From: Chalara sp. BL73
Taxonomy: Eukaryota; Ascomycota; Leotiomycetes; Helotiales
Direction of reading: 5' to 3'
Length of the DNA: 64,000 nt
NCBI GenBank assembly: GCA_918026815.1
Contig: CAKJVC010000107.1
Coordinates: forward strand, 310,001-374,000
How positions within the stretch are numbered: the first letter of the stretch is position 1; every line of letters starts with the position of its first letter. Shown here in pieces: positions 56,513 through 64,000 of this stretch. The position numbers were made by a program, and so were the translations under genes. The notes below the pieces were generated by a model. That model was not told the DNA's origin. It saw only the letters and a list, made by a program, of their open reading frames with translations, and did not search any database.

Positions 56513-57259
56513 ATGAAGAACGTAATCTTCAACTCCATCCTTTTCCTTGGCGCACGAAGTGTCCTTGCACAAGACACCTCCTCTGGTGATAGCAATGAAG
56601 ACTATGTTAATAGTGTCTGCTCGCCTGCCGTCAATGGCACGGGCGCCATTCCGCCATGCATCTCCATAACAACAATCGAGTCGCTATGCGCGCCTAACGC
56701 AACCACTCCTCTTGGCCTATCCGCGCACGCCCAATGCATGTGCACTGGTTCCTATTTCCAAGACTGGTCAGGCTGCCAATCCTGCCTTCTCTACCATGGC
56801 GCACGCTCACCTGCCGACAATGCGCAGTACAGTAGCATCATAACTGTCGCATCGAACGCGCTCTGCACAGGCACGCCAACCGCCGTCTTTGCAAGCCTGT
56901 TCAGCAGCGCGCAGGACACCGTGCCACGGCCGACGACTGTAGCGACGAGCTTGGTTGATATCAAGAGCGGGGATGCGGATGTGGGATTGTATTATACGGT
57001 GACAGTGGCCCAGGGCCCGGGAAGTATAACTGGGAGCGCGACCGTTGCGACAAGAACGGCGAACCCAACGCAGACTTCCACGGGTGGCACCGGAACGACA
57101 AATAGCGGGAGCAGAGGTGGAAGTCAAACTACGAGCGGAGTTACAAGGGCACAGACTAGTACTACAAGTAGCTCAACTGGCTTTGCTGCTCCAACTGCTG
57201 TTGCAGGAAAGGGGATGATGCTAGCTATTGCTGGAGGTGCACTCGCCGCTATCTTCTGA
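56513..57259 (+). CDS. GPI-anchored Ser/Thr-rich cell-surface protein
   Basis: An intronless protein of 248 residues. Signal peptide MKNVIFNSILFLGARSVLAQ. The ordered part (about 30-125) holds at least eight cysteines in SVCSPAVNG, IPPCISITTIESLCAPNATT, AQCMCTGSYFQDWSGCQSCL and NALCTGTP. This pattern is common in fungal wall proteins of the collagen-like/'GPI anchored' group. A Thr/Ser/Gly-rich stalk (TQTSTGGTGTTNSGSRGGSQ onward) follows, and the C-terminus is a hydrophobic GPI signal (GMMLAIAGGALAAIF). It should sit on the plasma membrane or wall. Function is structural or adhesive by inference. GC content is higher than in the flanks. Confidence 0.82.
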   Translation: MKNVIFNSILFLGARSVLAQDTSSGDSNEDYVNSVCSPAVNGTGAIPPCISITTIESLCAPNATTPLGLSAHAQCMCTGSYFQDWSGCQSCLLYHGARSPADNAQYSSIITVASNALCTGTPTAVFASLFSSAQDTVPRPTTVATSLVDIKSGDADVGLYYTVTVAQGPGSITGSATVATRTANPTQTSTGGTGTTNSGSRGGSQTTSGVTRAQTSTTSSSTGFAAPTAVAGKGMMLAIAGGALAAIF

Positions 57260-57583
57260 TAAATAGAGGGGAATAGTTGAGTGTTCAAGTTGTAGTAATC
57301 TTAATCAGGGGCGGAGCTGCGAAACTAAAAGTTGTGTTCGGTAAACGAGTCAAGATATATATGTGCAAACGAATTTCTCAATAGAAGGAGAAGCTTAATG
57401 GCTACTGTCTCATGATTTATTTCTCAACAACTGGCATCATCGTTTCTGATCCTCCAGCAGGCGTCAACTAAAATTCAGAAGGCATGAGAGATACCTTTCT
57501 GAGGCTCTACAGCTCTCAACATAGTATTTCGCTTCCCGGTCTATATTGACTGTCTCAGTATCCCCCAAGGACCAATTAATCGC
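57260..57583. other. Intergenic between convergent genes
   Basis: 3' flanks only; nothing recognised. Confidence 0.5.
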
Positions 57584-59022
57584 TCACTTGAATTGAGAAT
57601 CTCCAACTTTCCGTGTCGCGAACTCTGGCTGGGCCATGTCACGACAGCGCCGATATTCAGAAGATGAAGCACGATCAGGGAGGGAACGACCGCGTCGAAG
57701 GTTATTTTTCGTTTCTTCTGTGAGGTTGTCATTGGTGAAGCGAATCAATATCTCCTCCCTACTCAGAAACCAAGGGCCAAACTTCAGATCCCTAAACTCA
57801 AACCTCTGCTCGCCCCTGCTAGGACTTGGCTCTCGGCCATTATTTGCAATGTAATGGGACTGTATTTACCGTGAAATTGAAGTTCCACTCCCATTCCCCC
57901 CCTCCTTCCAATCACTAGCAATCCAGCCATGAAAGTTCCGGAATTCTGCGCGCACAGTTTCCAAAAACGATTCGGGACAAGTGACCATCAAAGGCTTCGA
58001 AGTGAAGGGTTTATCAAATTCTACATTTCCGTCATTCTAAGAAGCTGAGGCATTGGACTTTTGAGCAGGAAAGGTCGAAAACTTAGGATACAAGGATTGC
58101 TCTTTGATGCGAGTTCCATGGAGAGCCTTCGACGCCCTGCTTGCTTCTTTAACGGTCTCGAAATCGACGTAAATAGAATAGATGCAACCGCCTGGATTTA
58201 GCAATGAAGCGGGGCTGCTCGGCCTAAGCTGGCAACTTACTCTCGAATGACAGGGCCGAGCCGTACTGCAAGATATTCCGATTTCAGGTGTTTCTCTAGA
58301 TATCCGTTGATATCATTGTATGACACGGTCACAGCAACGAATCCGAGGAGCAGCGTAGTGGTAGGCTCCGGGTGATCGTACAACGTAGCTTCGTCGATAC
58401 CAGGAATCATGAAGATGTTCTCGGGAACTAGTTCGAGGAACTTCTCGGAGCCGACTGCATCGAAGTGTGCCTTGAGGCTTTGTTTGAACTCATTAGCAGT
58501 GGGAGACCCCTTGCTCTGCATAGCTGCCCGAAAACTGTTCATAACATTTTCAATACGATGTTGCAAGGCCAAGGTTTGGTTGACGCTTAGGACAGCAGAG
58601 GCTGGGGCGTGCCCATAATCATTGACGGATGAGGCCTGGTTGATTCCAGCCGCGCCAGTATCAGAGCTTTGGACGTGCCTGGTGACAGCGAATATTTCAG
58701 TAACTCCAGCGGTAGCAGAGTCTGAGGCAATCCCATCTCTACTAACAGGCAAGGTTTGCTTGACTTTAACACCTGAATATGTTTTGTGATATGGAGAGTC
58801 TCTGTTTCGATAACTGGTACTTTGGTGATGCTTGGATATTTTACAGTTACGTTTTGCTGTCCCTTGTATATGCCGCAACCGACCTTTAACTATAGGTGTA
58901 CTTAACGATCCTTTCCGTTCTGCTGCTGCAGGTCCTGCCACCTCTTCTAGAATACTAGCTTGATGATGAGATGGCCGCACAGGCTGGCCAGAGGGTCTGG
59001 GTTGTTGTTGGACGCCGGTCAT
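57584..59022 (-). pseudogene. Multi-exon gene of unknown function with an in-frame stop
   Basis: The first exon (59022 to about 58239) starts MTGVQQQPRPSGQPVRPSHH, is disordered, then ordered (QSLKAHFDAVGSEKFLELVP and YLEKHLKSEYLAVRLGPVIR). A 49-nt intron (GTAAGTTGCC to CTAAATCCAG) leads to an exon reading GGCIYSIYVDFETVKEASRA and ALHGTRIKEQ, but in a frame one base off. A later acceptor (GCAAGCAG) would fit but drops that segment. The frame then meets TAG near 58043 and continues coding-like in the same frame: EFDKPFTSKPLMVTCPESFL, EFRNFHGWIASDWKEG. After an intron (GTAAATACAG to CTAGCAG) it reads FEFRDLKFGPWFLSREEILI, RFTNDNLTEE, ending at 57584. I found no phase-consistent intron that removes the TAG. 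The family is unknown. Either a decaying gene, a sequence error or stop readthrough. Confidence 0.55.
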
Positions 59023-60378
59023 GGTATTGATTTTCTTATGAAGCTCTACTGAGTGTTAGCTTCAGTTGATCGAAAGTGTACCATCCAAGCAGTTATTGTT
59101 TGAGCCAGATCCAATTGTCGGAGTGACACATTATATCTTACGTCTTATTAGCGCCTTCTTTTTCAACGCAGTTGGCTTCGTTTCATCGCCCTGTTCAGCT
59201 GGGCTCGCTGGCACGCGTGCGTTAGTCTGATCCATGGTGGGAGACTGCAAAAAAAGCTTTTTCGTGCTATTTGCAAAGACCAAACCTGAAGTGGTTTTGC
59301 GATTGAATATTAATTAGCTCAAACTGTTAATAGAATCTAAACCTAAGGTCGTAGCGTTCGGTGTTACGGTTTATTGATTGTTAGAACGATTGGAGAATGA
59401 GACTGTGGAGAGATGGGTTCAGCTTCAAGGGGGTTGTCCAAACAAAACTGAGGTGGCAAGGCTACATTTTGTCTGTTACACACTTAGTGAATAAATCCAT
59501 AACGTTGAATTGACTGAAAGGTCGCATTTAGGAAATCGTCGCTTATTCCTTGCTGGTGCCTTTATAACCAATATTAAGAAATGGCTTCACTCAAACACCT
59601 GCCAATATTTTGTCAAAAAATGGCCTAATGGTTCAAGCGCAAGCCCAAGTATGTAACCTCACTTTAAAGGTTAAGCTAACCGATTCTCCAGAATGCCCAT
59701 GTAGGTTCCCTGTTCCTACATGTGGATTTCTCCTTCATTGGATCAACAGAAGACCAAGATGCAAAGAAGCGTATTGAGTTAGTTCCAAGCCAGCCGGCCA
59801 TCACTGGCCCTGAAGGGGCAAAGTCAGTCAGAAGCATTAGGTGTCCTTGCATTAATTAGCATGTTGACCACTTATTACATGCTTCTGACAGGCCTCGCAA
59901 GCTGACTTTGTTTCGACAGATCAGGCAAAATGGTCGGGAGGGCAGGTTCTCCGGTGACTAAGTACAAGGTCTCGGAATTTGTATGAAGTCTAATGGCAGT
60001 AAATAAATGGTGCAGATTTTTTTTTTTTTAGTAATTAACTTTGAAACTCAGATTATACAGCTTTCCTTTTTCTAAATCTCATGTTTGTCCCGTATGTAGT
60101 TCGTGAAAAATGTTGTATAGCACAAACGAAAATGAGTGTAAACTAGCTTTGGCGGTCTTAGTTAGCTACCTAACATCTTAACACCCCATTCTTGATTCTT
60201 TGTTTTCAAAGGCTCAACGGCAGGCTGGAACACTTCCTTCGGATTTCTACCAAGTCATGCTGATGCCAAAATAAGAGACGTTATAGTTTTTATAGTTTTT
60301 CCCTTCTCAAGGCAAATCTTCCAGTGGTTTAACGGCACCTCAAGTTAAAAATAATCCAACTGTAGCCAAATATTCAAA
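59023..60378. other. Intergenic, AT-rich
   Basis: No gene recognised. Contains a poly-T tract near 60018-60029. Confidence 0.4.
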
Positions 60379-60762
60379 ATGAGCCCGTACTCAGATGAGG
60401 AACATCCTAGCACCAACATTCCACCATCCTTGACCTACCTCTCCGACTATATCACGGATCTAGAAGGGCTTCCATACATAGATAGGTGCCATACTTAAAG
60501 ATCTCCTCCATGCGCCTATCGGTACTGCAGCCACCAAAGCAGCAAAGGCTATTGACACATGCTACTGGGAACGCTTTCTGCCGTCACACCCTTTCTTAAA
60601 TTTGAAGAGGATAGAGGCTCACATTCTTTTCTCATGGGCTCTGGGAAGTTGTATTCGATGTAGTGAAGTTGATTGACTGCGAGGATGAGAGGCAGGAGGT
60701 ACTGATTAAGTTTGTGCGTGGATTCCCATTCCTAACTCCATCGCTACTGTAAGTTATGACCG
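60379..60762 (+). pseudogene. Frameshifted relic, possibly of a DUF3632-type gene
   Basis: An ATG at 60379 opens MSPYSDEEHPSTNIPPSLTY, LSDYITDLEGLPYIDR. About 60 bp later the coding signal continues one frame over: AILKDLLHAPIGTAATKAAK, AIDTCYWERFLPSHPFLNLK, RIEAHILFSWA. It shifts again to LWEVVFDVVKLIDCEDERQE, VLIKFVRGFPFL before a stop. The last part ('lWevvfdv...d..rQe.LikfvrgfP') resembles the C-terminal block of fungal DUF3632 proteins; this is a tentative match. Two frame changes without usable introns point to a pseudogene. Confidence 0.5.
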
Positions 60763-62261
60763 ACCGCGCCAGTGAAGCCCTCGGAAAGTTTTGAAACTAA
60801 TGTCTGACCTCGGAAATCTCGTAAAATTAAAGTTTTTACCTTCGCTAGCCTTTAATATCGCCCGCCGGCGTTCCACGACGAATAAAGCGATCAAGCCTCC
60901 ATGGACTGAAGTAGCGCAGCATACGGCTGCACTGAGGATTCATTTGATATTAGCGGCATCGGCTCTATTAGAGCACGTTTTACAGTGAAACCCTGCGTAG
61001 GCCGCAATTGGCTTGTTTTTCGCGCTTTATGGCAATATGGAACGTTGCCACCTATGCCACGAGGCTGCTTTTGAGCTAAGTTGATATAAACGCTAGCTTC
61101 GATCCCACATCTACTCCCACTTTAACTAATAATTTTGCATGCAACAGTCAAAATAAAGCTCTCTGGTAACCACAGCAATATCAATAGATACCTTTGCATT
61201 AGTATTAGTGTGCGTTGCGACGTAGCTAATTTAAGAGTTGCTTTACGGCGACGCTGCTGGGTACTGCTTTGCTGGTTAAATTTTGGTCTATATTTTTTAC
61301 TAGTGCTTGTACTTTATTTGTTTTAGCTACTACGTAAGTAGTACTTCTTTATACGCTAACTCAAGTGTAGTTGAGTTTTATCCTTTAACAAGAAACCAAT
61401 ATTTTCTGCAATAGCAGAAACAAGAATACTGCTAACTACATATAATTAAATAGTGCGCACCTGCAATGTTATTGTTTAGCTAATCTCGCAAAACTGGAAT
61501 TTCAGTGCTCTTTACTATAAAGGCAGCTTTCGAATATTTAATCTACAACTTTCTGAGAATCTTACAAGTAGAATCTATAGTATGCTAAAGGAAAAGCGTT
61601 TTCGAGAATATAAAAATGAACTGATAGAGCATTTTACTGCTATGTTATATTTCTAGGTACCTATAGTCAAATGGTAGCAATATTGGTGAATAATGACTAT
61701 CAAGTGACCAAAATATAGAGTCGGTTCTGCGAAGTGTCCGAGACACAACACGGGTTCTTCCGCTATAGATAGAATCTATCTGCAATTATTTCCATTAATA
61801 CCCAATAGAATAATACAGAAACTTGAGGTTTGAATCTCTGTTTTCTGAGGGGGTTTCTTTTTTGTGAACCTAGAATTCTGCCAAGACTAAACCTTGTCAT
61901 CCATTAGCACCCTAAGAGATACAAGGTTGCTATCACTACTCCAGCAATTGTAATTGCGGCCCGAAAATTTATAATCCTTGCCCACAGAGATTTCCGGCCA
62001 CATAATGTCTGATTAGTCCGGGTAAATCTGAATGCCAGAATAGCTCGCCGCAACTGTCATTCTCGTCTCTTTTGGAGGTTTTGCGTTTGAGATCTCTTTT
62101 CAATACTCTTAATATAAGCTTATGTCTGATTTATTCATATAATTATGCCCCACCATAACGCTAAAGTAGGGTTCTGGCATTACAATCCAAAAGTATGTAA
62201 CAATATTATGCTGTAACATTATAATCCACCTACCCACTGCCATCGCTTTAGTGATAATAGA
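60763..62261. other. AT-rich spacer, possible further decay
   Basis: About 1.5 kb. A 65-codon frame at 60791-60988 (ending TAALRIHLILAASALLEHVL) may belong to the preceding relic. The stretch 61080-61800 is very TA-rich, as in repeat DNA altered by repeat-induced point mutation, but no parent element is recognised. Confidence 0.35.
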
Positions 62262-62313
62262 TTGTCTGAGTAAGATTTTTAGCGACAATGTGGGGACAAT
62301 CTTACTCAGACAA
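62262..62313. repeat. Perfect 16-bp inverted repeat (hairpin)
   Basis: ttgtctgagtaagatt (62262-62277) is followed after 20 bases by its exact reverse complement (62298-62313). The loop contains gacaatgtggggacaat, itself with a repeated gacaat. It may be the remnant of a small inverted-repeat transposon or a structural element. No flanking target duplication seen. Confidence 0.75.
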
Positions 62314-62644
62314 CCTACCTCACTGTCGTGTAACTAACGAATACGACATGACTCTCCCCAATAAGGCAGTCATGGCTGCACCTTACTAAATAGAATTAAA
62401 AGTTGTTCTGGAGACCGCGCAGTACATTTTCTTTTGGTCTCTCGACTATTTCTGCCTTCTCATTAGCTGAGACTTCGCCGCTTCCCAGCGTTCTCACCAT
62501 CCAGCGTGATGCAAACTTCTCCTTTGTGCATACGAACTCTCCAATTGCAAGAGCATTCACAATGGCAGCTTCATAATTTGAGGACGCCTGACATGTAGAC
62601 CACATAGCCTTGACGTGAACACGCCGAGTAGGTGGATATAGAGA

Positions 62645-62654
62645 TATATAAAAA
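62645..62654 (+). promoter_or_regulatory. TATA box of the small secreted protein gene
   Basis: tatataaaaa lies 91 bp before the ATG at 62745, within tatagagatatataaaaacg. Confidence 0.6.
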
Positions 62655-62744
62655 CGTCTCCGTGTCCCCAAACCCATCATTAGTATCACCATCTCAAAAA
62701 CAAGATCGATCATTCTCTTCCCACCAGTAACAACTCAAGCCACA

Positions 62745-63068
62745 ATGCAGCCAAAAACTCTCCTCCTCTCTCTCCTCGTCGCTCTCCCCGCGATCGCAAA
62801 CCCCACTCCTTTCCCAGCAACCGCTGCTACGTGCACCTGTGGTGGGTGTGCTCAATATGGCTCCTACTGGTGTGGATACACTCTGCATGAGTCTCAACCA
62901 AATAGCATCGTAAGTTCTTGAATATTTCTTGCCTAGTATTCTATAGCATAGTCAAGGAAGGAGACTGATGATGTGATATAGTACGTTTGCGATAGCTCTG
63001 GGACATTCCTCGTCAATAACGTGTGCGGTACTTGCACGTATATTAACCAGGTTCCTTACTGTACTTAA
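62745..63068 (+). CDS. Small secreted cysteine-rich protein (83 residues)
   Basis: Two exons (62745-62909 and 62982-63068; donor GTAAGT, acceptor GATATAG) join in phase 0. The signal peptide is MQPKTLLLSLLVALPAIANP. The mature part is about 60 residues with eight cysteines: TCTCGGCAQYGSYWC, then YVCDSSGTF, NNVCGTCTYI and PYCT at the C-terminus. Four disulphides are likely. Small size, many cysteines, no known domain and a location in a gene-poor AT-rich stretch are typical of secreted effector-like or antimicrobial-type fungal proteins; this role is inference. A TATA box at 62645 and a pyrimidine-rich leader support expression. Too short for many gene finders. Confidence 0.75.
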
Positions 63069-63796
63069 GAAAGGACGGCTCATCTGGATAGAGTGAGGGA
63101 ATGCTGTATAAAGACTTGGACGCTCGTTTTTGGAGAGCTCTGCTGATGTATTCTAAATACTTCAATGTAAGACATATACTGCAAATGAACTGCCTAACTT
63201 GCTTTGAATCCATGACATGCAGTGAAAATAGGTTACCTGATCGGTTTGTGGTTTTATAAAGAGCAGTGTCGCAGGCTCGGCAAGCCCGACGATCTGCCGA
63301 AAAGTGAGACTCGCTTTATTCAGATGGAATAATAAAGTCTGCGTTAATCAGCACAATATAGATAAACGCAAGCATTGACTCAGCCAGGTGTTGTGGGCCG
63401 TATAAAAGTCTTGGGGCTTGTTGTTTAGTACAGTATGTTAAAGTAGACTAAACAAGATTTTTTTACATAGAAGTAAAATCGCTACAAAACTAGCGGAATA
63501 ACTTATATTCAAATAACTAAAATATTTTAAAAACGAAACTTTTATTTTTAAAAAAATAAACTACTTATATATCATGAACCATATAGTACTAGGCATAGGT
63601 TGGTGCTACACACGTGATAGCACTAGGGAAGCGTTAACACCAACATCTTGATGGCACAAAGAAATGAATAGTACCAGCCATGTTATGGCATGAACTCCGA
63701 GTTGGCAGCGGAACTCGGTTGGTACCAGAAGACAGAGTGTACCAAGGAAAAGTTAGTACTAACAAAGGGACGCCTAAGCAGTCGTTAGCAAATCAT
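63069..63796. other. AT-rich intergenic DNA
   Basis: Contains a nearly pure A/T stretch (about 63445-63570) and repeated short words such as ggtacca/agtac near 63660-63760. No gene seen. Confidence 0.4.
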
Positions 63797-64000
63797 AAAG
63801 TCACTCTGGTGCAGCGTTGACACTTCTACTGACCTCCCTACGGACTTCATGGTCACCGAGAAAGCGATGAAGATTCCACAGTGCATCTTCATAGCGCGCT
63901 CCATGCCAAAAACTATCTCATCCAGCACAAGGGTTATATGGCAGGGCTCCGTATGCCAGATGCTATCAAAATTCCCAACAGCATCGCGACAGCAGATGAG
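63797..64000 (-). CDS. Possible partial exon at the right edge, unrecognised
   Basis: The minus strand is open from the window edge to TAA at 63797-63799 and includes FDSIWHTEPCHITLVLDEIV. A second frame in the same place reads ARYEDALWNLHRFLGDHEVR, which also looks coded. At most one can be real. The gene start lies outside the window; no family recognised. Two competing frames might mean a frameshifted relic. Confidence 0.2.

Noticed and set aside
57584..59022. Programmed stop readthrough as the preferred explanation of the TAG
   Set aside because: The TAG is not followed by a known readthrough context (such as CTA), and a second frame problem lies upstream. Decay or error is simpler.
1..64000. 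CRISPR arrays, operons, Shine-Dalgarno sites and tRNA genes
   Set aside because: The window is eukaryotic with spliceosomal introns. No regularly spaced repeats or convincing tRNA cloverleaf were seen by eye; a tRNA scan could still find one.

Overview
The window is nuclear DNA of a filamentous ascomycete (Pezizomycotina). Most genes carry short introns (about 44-100 nt) with GTAAGT-like donors and CTAAC/CTGAC-like branch points. The gene repertoire is fungal: NOP2, SF3B2, a SLY41-type transporter, 2EXR, DUF1996, DUF4360, CDH-type cytochrome, CBM1 and a GPI-anchored Ser/Thr-rich protein. The many secreted carbohydrate-active proteins suggest a plant-associated or saprotrophic species, perhaps Leotiomycetes; the class is a guess.

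Layout. Positions 1-267 hold the broken 3' end of an ankyrin-repeat gene. The complete rRNA methyltransferase gene NOP2 (626-2656, minus) follows. A direct tandem duplication of about 10.9 kb then dominates the left third (copy A 2250-13177, copy B 13178-24125). Its left breakpoint lies inside NOP2, so copy B carries only the 5' 135 codons of NOP2. Each unit holds a secreted SGNH esterase (CE16-like) and a large secreted GH106-like glycosidase, about 2 kb apart and convergent. The esterase reads cleanly in copy A and the glycosidase in copy B. The frameshifts in the other copies are single-base homopolymer losses that nearly all fall in one continuous block (about 7.4-17.6 kb) straddling the junction. 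This looks more like an unpolished assembly segment than gene death.

From 24-34 kb lie a secreted DUF8021/SnoaL-like protein, a 595-bp inverted-repeat transposable element with a 7-bp target duplication, several kb of gene relics, a DUF1996-CBM1 protein and a stand-alone cellobiose-dehydrogenase-type cytochrome (AA8). The last two are convergent neighbours and could form an extracellular redox pair on cellulose; this is inference.

From 34-57 kb the window is gene-dense. It holds a 2EXR protein, an unknown protein, a sugar porter, a Tyr-phosphatase-like protein, a second MFS transporter, a DUF4360 secreted protein, splicing factor SF3B2, a TPT/SLY41-like transporter divergent from it, an RS-rich protein, a histidine phosphatase and a GPI-anchored protein.

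From 57-64 kb the region decays into two damaged genes, AT-rich sequence and a hairpin, then a small eight-cysteine secreted protein (62745-63068) with a TATA box.
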